Notes: a model not told the origin generated them from the letters alone. Counted from the first letter of the stretch, positions 7,949 through 16,951 are shown. The stretch: 64,000 nt of DNA from Bradyrhizobium sp. BTAi1 (GCF_000015165.1 NC_009485.1:4607501-4671500); one strand, 5' to 3'. Program-made: numbers and translations.

Positions 7949-8644
7949 ATGGCGCAAGTGAGTCTCAGAAGCAACGCTGCCCGGAACGCAGAAAGCGGCC
8001 TCATCCAGGTCATCCCGATGGGAAAGGCGCTCGGTGCCGAGGCCTGCAATGTCGATCTCAAATCGTTCGACGATTGGGCATTCGCGTCCTTCATGCGCGC
8101 GCTGCTCAAGCATCAGGTCCTGCTGGTCCGCGGTCAGCGTCTCAGCGAGCGCGACATCGCCGTATTCAGCCGTCGCTTTGGCCATGCCGATCTCGCCTAC
8201 ACGTCGCCCAGCACTTTGTCGGGGGACAGGCTGACATTCTGCAGCCTGTACGCAGCCTATGATGCGCTCTCGCCGGCACTGCGCAGCCGCGTCGCTCATT
8301 TGAAGATTCGTCATCTGGCCGCCGAAGCGAACGGCTGTCACACCACCTTCGCCAGCGCAGTTCATCCGCTGGTTGCTCCTCATCCCGACACCGGCCGGTC
8401 GATGCTGGCGCTCGGACACCGCCATCACGCCATCATTGCCGGACTCGACCGCGCCGAATCGGACGCGCTGCTCGACGATCTCTGGCAGATCGCGGAGCGG
8501 CCCGAATTCACCTGGGCTCACACCTGCCGTCCGGGCGATTTCGTTGTGTGGGACACGCGCTGCACGATCCACCGGCGCGAGGCTTCGGACCTGCCGAGGC
8601 TCTGGCACAGTCCCCCGCTCTGGAACGCGCTGTCGACTGTTTGA
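7949..8644 (+). CDS. TauD-like paralogue with internal deletion of the active-site segment
   Basis: Encodes 231 residues clearly related to the preceding gene ('NVDLKSFDDWAF', 'HQVLLVRGQRLSERDI', 'TFCSLYAAYDALSPAL', 'RPGDFVVWDTRCTIHRR'). Between 'FSRRFG' and 'TFCSLYAAYDAL' it has about 20 residues where the paralogue has about 75. The HxD iron-binding pair is therefore absent; the distal His (about H208) remains and the C-terminal Arg motif is degenerate. It is probably catalytically inactive: a decaying duplicate or a repurposed protein. The start could instead be the GTG at 7958, which has a better-spaced GGGAGA. Confidence 0.75.
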   Translation: MAQVSLRSNAARNAESGLIQVIPMGKALGAEACNVDLKSFDDWAFASFMRALLKHQVLLVRGQRLSERDIAVFSRRFGHADLAYTSPSTLSGDRLTFCSLYAAYDALSPALRSRVAHLKIRHLAAEANGCHTTFASAVHPLVAPHPDTGRSMLALGHRHHAIIAGLDRAESDALLDDLWQIAERPEFTWAHTCRPGDFVVWDTRCTIHRREASDLPRLWHSPPLWNALSTV

Positions 8645-8711
8645 ACGATGATCCGGAGATGGGAACCAGTCTCCGGACCAATCGGGCTCAACAGTGACGT
8701 GCGCCTTGAGG

Positions 8712-9578
8712 TCAGCGCTCCCGAAAGGCCGGCGATCGCGCGGCGCGCCACAGCGTCCAGAGCGTTGCCAGACGCGAGCGGAGCTGCGGCTGGAATGGAT
8801 CGGCGTCGATGCGGCGCTCCGCCCGCACCAGATCGCGGCTGACGAGCGCGAGCGGCAGCAGCACCGGTCGCACGCCGCCTGGCGCCTCGCGCGCCAGTTC
8901 CAGCGTGTGATCGAGATGCTGCCGGGCCTGCCCACGCAGCTCGGCCAGCATGGCCCGGATCACCGGCGTGGCCTTGGCAGCGAACACCTGCTCCTGGCCG
9001 AGCCCATGCCGGGCGAGGAGATCGAGCGGAATGAACAACTGCCGGCGGGCGGCATCCCGGGGCAACGAGGCGATCAGGTGCAGGATGCCTTGGGCAAGTC
9101 CGGCATGATGAGCGAGATGATCGATGTCGGCCACCGCGCCAACGACGATCCGTGCAGCCAGCGCGAACAGCGCTCCGCGCGTGTCGCCGAGATAGCCATC
9201 CAATGCGGCCATCGTGGGCATCGGATCGTTGTAGAGATCGAACTGATGCTCGTCGATCAGGCGTGTGAGGCGATCGACCGGAAGGGCGAAGCGCTGCACC
9301 GTCAACAGCAGTTCAGCGGCGACGGGATTGCCTTCGACACCGCCATGTTCCTGGCCTGTCAGCGTATCGTGCCACCATTGCAGGCGTAGCTCGCCCGGCA
9401 GCGGCTGTGACACGACATCGCGAATCCGGGTTACCTCGACATTGAAGGCGTAGAGCGACAGCAACGCACGCCGGATCTCCGGCGCAACGAACAGCGTCGA
9501 CGCGTAACGATCGAAATCATGCTCGCGGACGAGGCTGGCGCAGAACGCAGCGTCGGTGCTGGCGCTGGTTTCGCTCAT
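8712..9578 (-). CDS. squalene/phytoene-synthase-fold protein, NDUFAF6-like
   Basis: Encodes 288 residues of the COG1562/SQS_PSY fold ('SLYAFNVEVTRIRD', 'RLQWWHDTL', 'LIDEHQFDLY', 'GDTRGALFALAARI', 'GLAQGILHLI'). The Asp-rich DxxxD motifs of true prenyl-diphosphate synthases are not intact: the first region reads 'TRIRDVVSQP' and the second lacks a DxxxD. It resembles the branch containing the mitochondrial complex I assembly factor NDUFAF6 rather than carotenoid enzymes. It overlaps the upstream Mth938-like gene by 4 nt, so translation is probably coupled. No other isoprenoid genes are nearby. Confidence 0.75.
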   Translation of the reverse strand: MSETSASTDAAFCASLVREHDFDRYASTLFVAPEIRRALLSLYAFNVEVTRIRDVVSQPLPGELRLQWWHDTLTGQEHGGVEGNPVAAELLLTVQRFALPVDRLTRLIDEHQFDLYNDPMPTMAALDGYLGDTRGALFALAARIVVGAVADIDHLAHHAGLAQGILHLIASLPRDAARRQLFIPLDLLARHGLGQEQVFAAKATPVIRAMLAELRGQARQHLDHTLELAREAPGGVRPVLLPLALVSRDLVRAERRIDADPFQPQLRSRLATLWTLWRAARSPAFRER

Positions 9579-9958
9579 GGCACGGCAATGAGCGCAGCGG
9601 CCACACGCCGCCGCTCGCCGATCATGACATTGTAGGTGCGGATCGCGGGCCCGGTCTGCATCGCATCAAGCACGATACCGACACCGCGCAGCGCCGTGCG
9701 CAACGGCGCCGGCGGAATCCAGACCTCGGTGCCGGTTCCCACGATTAGCGTGTCGATCTTGTTGGCGGCATCGAAGACCCGCTGCAGCGCATAGCGGTCG
9801 ATCTGGCTCGGCTGGGTGACGTCCCAGGCCCAGATCGAATCCGGCAGGCACAACAGCGAGCCGCGATGCGACATGTCTGCAAAGGCGAAACCGCCTTTGC
9901 CATAGCCGTCGATCGACGCCGATCGCGGAAAGTGTGGAGCGTCCCCGGAAGCCGCCAT
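9575..9958 (-). CDS. Mth938-like (DUF498) protein, NDUFAF3-like
   Basis: Encodes 127 residues of the Mth938/DUF498 fold: 'IDGYGKGGFAFADMSHRGSLLCLP', 'TLIVGTGTEVWIPPAPL', 'GVGIVLDAMQTGPAIRTYNVM'. This family includes human NDUFAF3, an assembly factor for respiratory complex I; bacterial members are uncharacterised. It is followed with a 4-nt overlap by the NDUFAF6-like gene and sits 49 nt downstream of secF, so it is likely the fourth gene of a yajC-secD-secF operon. It is cytoplasmic, with no membrane segment. Confidence 0.82.
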   Translation of the reverse strand: MAASGDAPHFPRSASIDGYGKGGFAFADMSHRGSLLCLPDSIWAWDVTQPSQIDRYALQRVFDAANKIDTLIVGTGTEVWIPPAPLRTALRGVGIVLDAMQTGPAIRTYNVMIGERRRVAAALIAVP

Positions 9959-10007
9959 GCGAGACCAACCTTTCAGCCCCGATCCGGGTCCAATGGCTGG
10001 CGTCCCA

Positions 10008-11015
10008 TCAAGGCTTCTTCTTCGGCTCGTCGACCTGATCGCCGCGCACGGTTCCCACGCCGAGATAGATCAGGATCGGCGCCGCGATGAAGATCGAGGT
10101 GTAGGTGCCGACCAGCACGACGCCGAACATCATGACGGCGGTGAAGCTGTGGATCGCGGTGCCGCCGAACAGCAGCAGCGCCAGCAGCGCCAGGGTCACC
10201 GTGACGTGGGTGATGATCGAGCGCGACAGCGTCGAGTTGATCGATTCGTTGAGCAGCTGCGGCATCGGCATCTTCTTGTAGCGCCGCAGCATCTCGCGGA
10301 TCCGGTCGTAGATGACGACGGTGTCGTTGAGCGAGTAGCCGAGAATGGTCAGCAGCGCCGCGATGCTGGTGAGGTCGAAATCGACCTGGCTGATCGACAT
10401 GAAGCCGATCGTCAGCACGATGTCGTGGACGTTGGCGATCATGGCGCCGAGCGCGAACTGCCATTCGAACCGGAACCAGAGATAGATCAGGATCGACACG
10501 ATCGCGAGCATCAGGCCGAGCATGCCCATCGCCAGCAGTTCGCCCGACACGCGCGCACCGAGCACCTCGACGCGGCGATAATCGACCGTATCGCCCAGTG
10601 CGCCGCGCACCTTGTTGACGGCCTCCTGCTGCGCGCTGTCGCCGCCCGGTTGCGCGGCGAAGCGGATCAGGACATCCGCCGGACCGCCGAACTGCTGCAG
10701 TTGGACTTCGCCGAGATTGAGCTTGGACAGCTCGCTCCGCATGCTGGCAATGTCGGCAGTCCCCGATTTCGCGCGGACTTCGAGCAGCGTGCCGCCCTTG
10801 AAATCGATGCCGAAGTTCAAGCCGTGCGTGAAGAACAGCACGATGGCAATGATCGACAGCGTCGCCGAGATCGGGAAACTGATGCGACGGAACTGCGTGA
10901 AATCGAAATGCGTATCGTCGGGGACGATGCGCAGCGACGGCAGCAGGCCGAGCGCGCTGACCACCGTCAGCACCGCGATCAGGATGCCAAGCCCGATAAG
11001 AACCCAGTGTGTCAC
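10008..11015 (-). CDS. secF: protein translocase subunit SecF
   Basis: Encodes 335 residues. SecF pairs with SecD to use the proton gradient to complete protein export. 'NFGIDFKGGTLLEVR' is the family signature after the first membrane helix. Four or five C-terminal helices ('GFMSISQVDFDLTSIAALLTILGYSLNDTVVIYDRIRE') form the RND-like bundle. A GTG start at 11015 is preferred because TAGGAGC, which overlaps the secD stop, lies at ideal spacing. A longer frame reaching 11066 would overlap secD by 43 nt. Confidence 0.92.
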   Translation of the reverse strand: MTHWVLIGLGILIAVLTVVSALGLLPSLRIVPDDTHFDFTQFRRISFPISATLSIIAIVLFFTHGLNFGIDFKGGTLLEVRAKSGTADIASMRSELSKLNLGEVQLQQFGGPADVLIRFAAQPGGDSAQQEAVNKVRGALGDTVDYRRVEVLGARVSGELLAMGMLGLMLAIVSILIYLWFRFEWQFALGAMIANVHDIVLTIGFMSISQVDFDLTSIAALLTILGYSLNDTVVIYDRIREMLRRYKKMPMPQLLNESINSTLSRSIITHVTVTLALLALLLFGGTAIHSFTAVMMFGVVLVGTYTSIFIAAPILIYLGVGTVRGDQVDEPKKKP

Positions 11016-11023
11016 AGTAGCTC

Positions 11024-12625
11024 CTAGATTGGCACGCTTTGCGGCCGCTTCCACCGCACCCACCACGCGACGATCAGACGCGTCAGCGTGAAGGCGGTGA
11101 AGACCGTGGTGAGGATGCCGACGCCCAAGGTCACGGCGAAGCCGCGCACCGGGCCGGTGCCGATGTAGAACAGCACGGCGGCGGCGATGAAGGTCGTGAT
11201 GTTGGAGTCGAGAATGGTCGCCAGCGCGCGCTTGAAGCCGGCGTCGATCGCCGAGATGGCGTTGCGGCCGCCGCGCAGCTCCTCGCGGATGCGCTCATAG
11301 ATCAGCACGTTGGAGTCCACGGCGATGCCGACCGTCAGCACGATGCCGGCGATGCCCGGCAAGGTCAGCGTCGCATTCAAAAGCGACAGCACGCCGAAGA
11401 TCATGGCGACGTTGATGATGACGGCGATGTTGGCGAACACGCCGAACAGCCGGTAGGTCACCAGCATGAACACGATGACCAGGATCGAGCCGACATAGGA
11501 GGCGAGCTCGCCCTTGGCGATCGAATCGGCGCCGAGGCCCGGACCGACGGTGCGCTCCTCGATCACCGTCAGCGGCGCCGGCAACGCGCCGGCGCGCAGC
11601 AGGATCGCAAGCTCATTGGCGGACTGCACGGTGAAATTGCCGGAGATCTGGCCCGAACCGCCGGTGATCGGCTCGCGGATGACCGGCGCCGAGATCACCT
11701 TGTTATCGAGCACGATCGCGAAGGGCTGCCCGACATTCTCGGTGGTCGCCTGCGCGAATTTGCGCGACCCGGCCGAGTTGAAGCGGAAGGTCACGATCGG
11801 CTCGTTGGTGCGCTGGTCGAAGCCGGTCTGCGCGTCCGAGAGATCACCGCCGGAGACCAGCACTTGCTTCTTCACGACATAGGGCTGGTTGGGCGGCGAT
11901 GCGCTCTGCAGGACTTCGGAATCCGGCGGCACCCGCCCCTGCAACGCCTGGTCGGGCGGCACCGAGGTGTCGACCATGCGGAATTCCATCTTCGCGGTCT
12001 TGCCGAGCAGATCCTTGAGCTGAGTGGGATCCTGCAGGCCGGGAACCTGCACCAGGATGCGGTCGGTGCCCTGGCGCTGGATGACCGGCTCCACGGTGCC
12101 GAGTTCGTTGACGCGGCGCTCGACGATCTGGATCGACTGCTCGATGGTCTGGCGGATGCGTTCGGTGATCGCGGCCTGCGGAATCGTCAGGCGGATGAGG
12201 CCGCCGCCGGCATCGCTGACCTCGAGGCTGCGTTGGCCGCTGGAGCCCAGCAGGCCGCCGAGTGGCTGGGAGAGCTCACGCAATTTGGACAATGCGGTCG
12301 GAGCGTCCGTGTCCTTGGTGATCCGGACCTCGACGCCGTCTCCCCGGCTCACCAGCCCCGTATAGCCGATCTTGGCATCGCGGAGCGTCCGACGAACGTC
12401 GTCCCGCACGGCATCGAGCCGCTCCTTCTTGACGAAGTTGGAGTCGACTTCGAGCAGCAGATAAGAGCCGCCCTGCAGGTCTAGACCGAGAACGATATGG
12501 CGTTGCGCCCAGGCCGGCCAGGTCTTGACCGTCGCTTCGGGGAAGAAGTTGGGCACCGCGCACAGGCACACCACGAGCGCCGTGAGAATGATGCCCAGCG
12601 CCTTCCACCGCGTGAAATACAACAT
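11024..12625 (-). CDS. secD: protein translocase subunit SecD
   Basis: Encodes 533 residues. One N-terminal membrane helix is followed by 'LGLDLQGGSYLLLEVD', the large periplasmic P1 head (about residues 40-350) and a C-terminal six-helix RND-type bundle including 'TLPGIAGIVLTVGIAVDSNVLIYERIREEL', the SecD/F proton-transfer region. It works with SecF and YajC at the SecYEG channel. It lies 92 nt downstream of yajC and 8 nt before secF on the same strand, the classical yajC-secD-secF order. Confidence 0.95.
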   Translation of the reverse strand: MLYFTRWKALGIILTALVVCLCAVPNFFPEATVKTWPAWAQRHIVLGLDLQGGSYLLLEVDSNFVKKERLDAVRDDVRRTLRDAKIGYTGLVSRGDGVEVRITKDTDAPTALSKLRELSQPLGGLLGSSGQRSLEVSDAGGGLIRLTIPQAAITERIRQTIEQSIQIVERRVNELGTVEPVIQRQGTDRILVQVPGLQDPTQLKDLLGKTAKMEFRMVDTSVPPDQALQGRVPPDSEVLQSASPPNQPYVVKKQVLVSGGDLSDAQTGFDQRTNEPIVTFRFNSAGSRKFAQATTENVGQPFAIVLDNKVISAPVIREPITGGSGQISGNFTVQSANELAILLRAGALPAPLTVIEERTVGPGLGADSIAKGELASYVGSILVIVFMLVTYRLFGVFANIAVIINVAMIFGVLSLLNATLTLPGIAGIVLTVGIAVDSNVLIYERIREELRGGRNAISAIDAGFKRALATILDSNITTFIAAAVLFYIGTGPVRGFAVTLGVGILTTVFTAFTLTRLIVAWWVRWKRPQSVPI

Positions 12626-12717
12626 GGAGGTTGTCCATAAGGGCCGAGCCGGCCCGAAAATCAGAACATCAGACGAAGATCAGACCGCCGGCCAGATTGG
12701 CGCCGGCAAGCCTGAAC

Positions 12718-13074
12718 TCAGCTCGCCGCCTTCTCGTCCTTGGCGTCGGCCTTGGCCGGCTCGCCCTTGGTGCGCACGCCCGTGATCATCTGGCGCATCT
12801 GGCGCACGCGGACGCCGTCGGCAATCTCGAACTCGACCTGATCATCGTCGACGACCTTGGTGACCTTGCCGACCAGGCCGCCCTGGGTCACGATCGTGTC
12901 GCCGCGGCGGACGTTCTTGACCAGGTCGGCGTGCTCTTTGACCTTCTTCTGCTGCGGCCGCAGGATCAGGAAGTACATGATCACGAAGATCAGCGCGAAG
13001 GGCAGCAGCGACATCAGCATGCTGTTGGTGTCACCAGCGCCGGCGGCCTGGGCATAGGCAGGGGTAATCAGCAT
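12718..13074 (-). CDS. yajC: Sec translocon accessory protein YajC
   Basis: Encodes 118 residues. A single N-terminal membrane helix ('LLPFALIFVIMYFLILRPQQKK') ends in the diagnostic 'RPQQKK', followed by 'GDTIVTQGGLVGKVTKVVDDDQVEFEIADGVRVRQMR', the cytoplasmic SH3-like part. It is the first gene of the Sec auxiliary operon. The C terminus is Lys/Ala/Glu-rich. The promoter presumably lies in 13075-13274, shared with the divergent ATPase gene. Confidence 0.95.
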   Translation of the reverse strand: MLITPAYAQAAGAGDTNSMLMSLLPFALIFVIMYFLILRPQQKKVKEHADLVKNVRRGDTIVTQGGLVGKVTKVVDDDQVEFEIADGVRVRQMRQMITGVRTKGEPAKADAKDEKAAS

Positions 13075-13274
13075 GCGGTCGATCCTCGTGGGCCAGAGCC
13101 CGGTGAGACGGGAATAGCCGGCGAACCGCGGCGGTCAGCGCGGGCCGGCCTTTGTGAATTTGGCGCGGAATATAGCGGCCGTGGTCCCAATAGCAAGGCA
13201 CAGAGCCCCTTCATTTCCTTGGCTTGCGGCCGCCGGCGCGGCCCGATATGGCTGCCCCATCAGGAACTTGCAGC

Positions 13275-14279
13275 ATGCCGAAAAAACCAGCCAAAGCCCC
13301 GTCCCCCGCCTCCGCCAAAACCGTGCTCAGAGCGCTCGCCAAGCGTCCCAAGGCCGCAGTGCAAAAGCCTGCAAAAGTCGCGGCAAAACGTCCCGGCGGC
13401 CCTGCTCCCGCCGACACGCGGGAGCGGATCGCCACGGCGCTGGAGGCGATTGCGGCGCATCTGGCAGCCACCCGTACCGCGGCGGCGCCGGCACTGGATC
13501 TGAATGCGGCCGACGCCTTCGTCTGGCATCCGGACGGCCGGCTCTCGACCGTGCCGCGCGTCAGTCGCGTCGAGATCGATCTGCTCAAGGGCATCGACCG
13601 GATGCGCGACATCCTGATCGAGAACACCGAGCGCTTCGCCAACGGCCTGCCCGCCAACAACGCGCTGCTATGGGGTGCGCGCGGCATGGGCAAGTCCTCT
13701 CTGGTGAAGGCCGCCCACGCCAGCATCAACGCCACCCGCAAGCCGGCCGACCGGCTGAAGCTGATCGAGATTCACCGCGAGGACATCGAGAGCCTGCCGG
13801 CCCTGATGGACATCCTGCGCGCGGCGCCGTTCCACTTCATCGTGTTTTGCGACGATCTCTCTTTCGACGGCAATGATGCCTCCTACAAGTCGCTCAAGGC
13901 TGTGCTCGAAGGCGGCATCGAAGGCCGCCCCGAGAACGTCATCCTCTACGCGACGTCGAATCGGCGCCATCTGCTCGCCCGCGAGATGATCGAGAACGAG
14001 CGCTCCACCGCCATCAATCCGGGGGAAGCCGTCGAGGAAAAAGTATCGCTGTCGGATCGCTTCGGCCTGTGGCTCGGCTTCCACCGCTGCAGCCAGGACG
14101 AATACCTTGCAATGGTCAGAGGCTATTGCAGCCATTTCGCCATCAAGGTGGATGATGAGGCGCTGGAGCGCGAGGCGCTGGAATGGGCGACCACGCGCGG
14201 CTCGCGGTCCGGCCGTGTCGCCTGGCAATTCACGCAGGATCTGGCAGGTCGTCTCGGCGTAAGGCTGAGCGCGAAATAG
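13275..14279 (+). CDS. DUF815-family AAA ATPase
   Basis: Encodes 334 residues. The start at 13275 (MPKKPAKAPSPA) opens a Lys/Ala/Pro-rich N-terminal arm of about 50 residues, then the ATPase: 'LWGARGMGKSSLVKAAH' is the Walker A, 'FIVFCDDLSFDG' the Walker B, and 'VILYATSNRRHLLAREM' the sensor region. This is the DUF815 (COG2607) ATPase family, of unknown function, often beside secDF-yajC in alphaproteobacteria. A C-terminal helical domain ('GRVAWQFTQDLAGRLG') completes it. It is divergent from yajC. Confidence 0.88.
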   Translation: MPKKPAKAPSPASAKTVLRALAKRPKAAVQKPAKVAAKRPGGPAPADTRERIATALEAIAAHLAATRTAAAPALDLNAADAFVWHPDGRLSTVPRVSRVEIDLLKGIDRMRDILIENTERFANGLPANNALLWGARGMGKSSLVKAAHASINATRKPADRLKLIEIHREDIESLPALMDILRAAPFHFIVFCDDLSFDGNDASYKSLKAVLEGGIEGRPENVILYATSNRRHLLAREMIENERSTAINPGEAVEEKVSLSDRFGLWLGFHRCSQDEYLAMVRGYCSHFAIKVDDEALEREALEWATTRGSRSGRVAWQFTQDLAGRLGVRLSAK

Positions 14280-14290
14280 CAATCTCGGTT

Positions 14291-14435
14291 GTCATCCCGC
14301 GCAGGCCGTGGGAGGCACACCGCCTCGATCTCAAAATTGGGATGCCCCGCGCAGGCGGGCATGCAGTGCGCCGGGACGTTCATGCGTCCCGAGAAGCCGG
14401 TGTCTACTAAGCCGTCCGCCTGCGCGGACGATGAC
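14291..14435. repeat. palindromic intergenic repeat with 'cgcgcaggc' arms
   Basis: The interval between the ATPase gene and the NlpD-like gene starts with GTCATCCCGCGCAGGC (14291-14306) and ends with GCCTGCGCGGACGATGAC (14418-14435). An additional CCCGCGCAGGCGGGCATG lies in the middle (14346-14363). Arms of this kind recur in Bradyrhizobium intergenic regions (recalled). Only one copy of this type is visible in the window. Confidence 0.6.
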
Positions 14436-14464
14436 AGTTTCCCAGAGGCGACAGCTCGCCGGCC

Positions 14465-15919
14465 TCACGCCCCGTTGAGGAATTGCAGCGGGTCAACCGG
14501 CGACGATCCCTTGCGGATCTCGAAGTGGAGCTGCGGCGATCCGACCTCTCCCGATTGACCCGACTTGGCAATGACCTGGCCGCGCTTGATCGGATCACCG
14601 CGCTTCACCATCAGCTCACTCGCATGGGCATATGCGGTGACATAGCCGTTGGAATGCCGCACCAGGACCAGATTGCCATATCCCTTCAGTTCGTTGCCGG
14701 CATAGGCCACGACGCCATCCTCGGCGGCCTTCACCGGCGTGCCCTCCGGCACAGCGATGTTGATGCCGTCGTTGGATTTGCCGTTGGTCTTGGCGCCGTA
14801 GCTCGTGATCACCTTGCCCCGTGCCGGCCAGCGGAAGGTCGGCAGCGAGCTGGTGGTCTCGGCCGGGCGCGCCGGCTCCTCCTCTTTCTCAGGCGCCGGA
14901 TTGGCCTGCGCCAGCCGAGCGGTCTGGACCGGACCCGCCGCCGCCACCCGGGTGGTCGGCGCCGGGGCCGGCACGGTCGCAACCGCCTGGGGAACGGTTG
15001 CGACCGGAGCCACGGGTGCAGCCACAGCAGCGGCCTTGGCAGGGACGGTCAGCCTGGCACCGAGCTTCAAGGGCGAAGCCTGATCGAGATTGTTGGCGCG
15101 GGCGAGCTCGGCCGGCGTCAGATGGTTCTGGCGCGCGATGCTGGCAAGCGTCTCGCCGCGATTGACGAAATGCACGGTGGACGGGGCCGTGGCTGCTGCA
15201 ACCGCCACCGGCTTCGGCGCGACCGGCGCCGCAGCCACGGGCGTCGCGACGGGCTGAGCCGCCGGCGCTGCAGCGACCGCGCCCGGATGCGGAATGGTCA
15301 GCTGCTGCCCCGGCGACAGCGCGCGCGGGCCCTTGTAGCCATTGGCCGCAAGGATCTCAGCCGGGCTCACCCGGTAGCGCTTGGCCAGGATCTCGAGCGT
15401 ATCGCTGGTCCCGACGATGATCTTGGTGCCTCCCGTCGGACGCGCCGCGGCAACCGAGCGAGGCGGCACGGCCCCCGTGGTCTCGAGCTGCGGCTGCGCC
15501 GGCGGCGCATAGGAATGGGTCGGCTGGGCGTAAGCCGGTTGCGGCGCTGCCGCCGGGACCGCCGCCGGTGGCACATAGGACGCAACGCCGCGCCCGCCGC
15601 CCGACACGCCTCCAGACCCGCCGCCGGATGGATAGGATTGCGGCGTGGCGACCGCCGGCGGCGGCAGCGCCGAGGACGAATAAGTGGGGGCCGGCGCAGG
15701 TGCGGGCGTGTATTGCTGAGCGACCGGCTGATGCTGCCGCGGGGGCGCCTGCACCGAACCGGTGGCGTCGGAGGCGAAGGGATTCGAAAAGGGATTTTGC
15801 GCTTGCGACAGCCGCGTCGACATATCGGCGCTGCAGCCGGCAACGCCGAATGACATCAGCGCCAGCGCCGCGAACTGCGGCAGGCGGCGCGAGCGAGGCA
15901 ACTCGACGATAGCGGGCAT
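14465..15919 (-). CDS. nlpD: NlpD-like lipoprotein: LysM repeats plus degenerate M23 domain
   Basis: Encodes 484 residues. A signal peptide ends in a lipobox ('GVAG', Cys at about residue 29). A Pro/Ala/Gln-rich linker leads to two LysM domains (about 168-212, 245-290) that bind peptidoglycan and a C-terminal M23/LytM domain (about 365-480). In the M23 domain the first metal ligand position reads 'NDGINIA' rather than His, while 'AYAHASEL' and 'QLHFEIRKG' remain. This is the pattern of NlpD/EnvC proteins that activate cell-division amidases instead of cutting peptidoglycan. Gene order with pcm and surE matches the classical surE-pcm-nlpD block. Confidence 0.85.
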   Translation of the reverse strand: MPAIVELPRSRRLPQFAALALMSFGVAGCSADMSTRLSQAQNPFSNPFASDATGSVQAPPRQHQPVAQQYTPAPAPAPTYSSSALPPPAVATPQSYPSGGGSGGVSGGGRGVASYVPPAAVPAAAPQPAYAQPTHSYAPPAQPQLETTGAVPPRSVAAARPTGGTKIIVGTSDTLEILAKRYRVSPAEILAANGYKGPRALSPGQQLTIPHPGAVAAAPAAQPVATPVAAAPVAPKPVAVAAATAPSTVHFVNRGETLASIARQNHLTPAELARANNLDQASPLKLGARLTVPAKAAAVAAPVAPVATVPQAVATVPAPAPTTRVAAAGPVQTARLAQANPAPEKEEEPARPAETTSSLPTFRWPARGKVITSYGAKTNGKSNDGINIAVPEGTPVKAAEDGVVAYAGNELKGYGNLVLVRHSNGYVTAYAHASELMVKRGDPIKRGQVIAKSGQSGEVGSPQLHFEIRKGSSPVDPLQFLNGA

Positions 15920-16026
15920 GGTTACTCACTCGTACGCAACAAACAACGAATTTGAGTAAACACAGCCGCGGTAAATAAGCGCTTAAGCCGCGAATAAAGC
16001 GTTGTGCGGCCTGCTGATCCGCTGCC

Positions 16027-16731
16027 TCAAAGTTCGCGTGCAATCCCCGGAATAGCCGGCACAAATCGCACGTCGACGAGCTCTTTCCGGTCGAAATGAT
16101 CGCCCGTCCGCGTGACCCGCACCAGCGTCTGCACCCCGTGCTGCGGTCCCACTGGCGCGATCAGGATACCGTCCGGCTCCAGCCGGTCGAGCAGGCTCTG
16201 TGGAATCTGGTCCATCGCCGCGGTGACGATGATACGGTCGAATTGGCCGGCCCCTGGGGGCAGCGCATAACCGTCGCCCAGCATGACCTCGACATTGAAG
16301 CAGTTGAGCTTCTCCAGCCGCTCCCGCGCCTTGTCGGCCAACGTGCGGAATCGCTCCACCGTCAGGACGTTGGCGCACAGACGCGACAAGATCGCCGCCT
16401 GGTATCCCGACCCGGTGCCGATCTCGAGCACGCGGTGATTCTTCTGCAGCTTCAGCTGCTCGGTCATGTAGGCGACGACGAAAGGCTGGCTGATGGTCTG
16501 TCCGCAGGCGATCGCCATCGCGCTATCGCGATAGGCCTCGGCCCGATCGGCCGGCAGAACGAACTCCTCCCGCGGCACCTCCTCCATCGTGCGCAGGACC
16601 GCCTGGTCGCTAATTCCCCGCCGACGCAGCGTCAGCTGGAACATCATCTTCTCGGGCGGGGCAGTCGGAGGCATTCGTGCTGTCGCTTGTTGGGCCGGCG
16701 TCAATTTAGACGTCGCCTTGACGTCGCGCAC
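16027..16731 (-). CDS. pcm: protein-L-isoaspartate O-methyltransferase
   Basis: Encodes 234 residues. The enzyme repairs isoaspartyl damage in proteins with S-adenosylmethionine. Family motifs are 'VPREEFVLP', 'GQTISQPFVVAYMTE', the SAM loop 'VLEIGTGSGYQAAILSRL', and 'LDRLEPDGILIAPVG'. It begins with GTG behind GAGGAAAAACG. Residues 1-28 form an extension not needed by the fold; a start at a later Met (about residue 20 or 28) is possible. It lies upstream of the NlpD-like gene (gap 107 nt) and is separated from surE by a receiver gene on the other strand. Confidence 0.93.
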   Translation of the reverse strand: MRDVKATSKLTPAQQATARMPPTAPPEKMMFQLTLRRRGISDQAVLRTMEEVPREEFVLPADRAEAYRDSAMAIACGQTISQPFVVAYMTEQLKLQKNHRVLEIGTGSGYQAAILSRLCANVLTVERFRTLADKARERLEKLNCFNVEVMLGDGYALPPGAGQFDRIIVTAAMDQIPQSLLDRLEPDGILIAPVGPQHGVQTLVRVTRTGDHFDRKELVDVRFVPAIPGIAREL

Positions 16732-16951
16732 CGTTTTTCCTCACGACCCGACCCAACCACGGGTGCCCTGCCGGTCGCGAACCGAAAATCCGTTCCCCCT
16801 CGGAGGAACCAAGTCCGGTCGGGCGTGTTGACCGTCGAAGGCGAATTTGCCCGCGCCGCAGGGCCGCGACCAGCAAGGACCACGCAGTTGACGTTGCGCA
16901 TCGACCCGGTATTTGCGAGCGTCACATCAGGTATGGGCAAGGACTGACATC

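Noticed and set aside
8712..9578. Carotenoid or hopanoid synthase for the squalene/phytoene-fold gene
   Set aside because: The Asp-rich catalytic motifs are not intact and no other isoprenoid genes are adjacent.
9957..11027. A 356-codon plus-strand frame rich in Asp, His and Gln
   Set aside because: It is the antisense shadow of secF; such acidic/His-rich frames are typical of the strand opposite hydrophobic proteins.
11039..12484. A 481-codon plus-strand frame
   Set aside because: Antisense shadow of secD with the same His/Asp/Arg bias.
14483..15853. A 456-codon plus-strand Arg/Gly-rich frame
   Set aside because: Antisense to the NlpD-like gene; simple-sequence composition derives from the Pro/Ala linker on the other strand.
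14465..15919. Active M23 endopeptidase
   Set aside because: The first metal-ligand position is 'NDGINIA' without His, matching amidase-activator NlpD/EnvC proteins.
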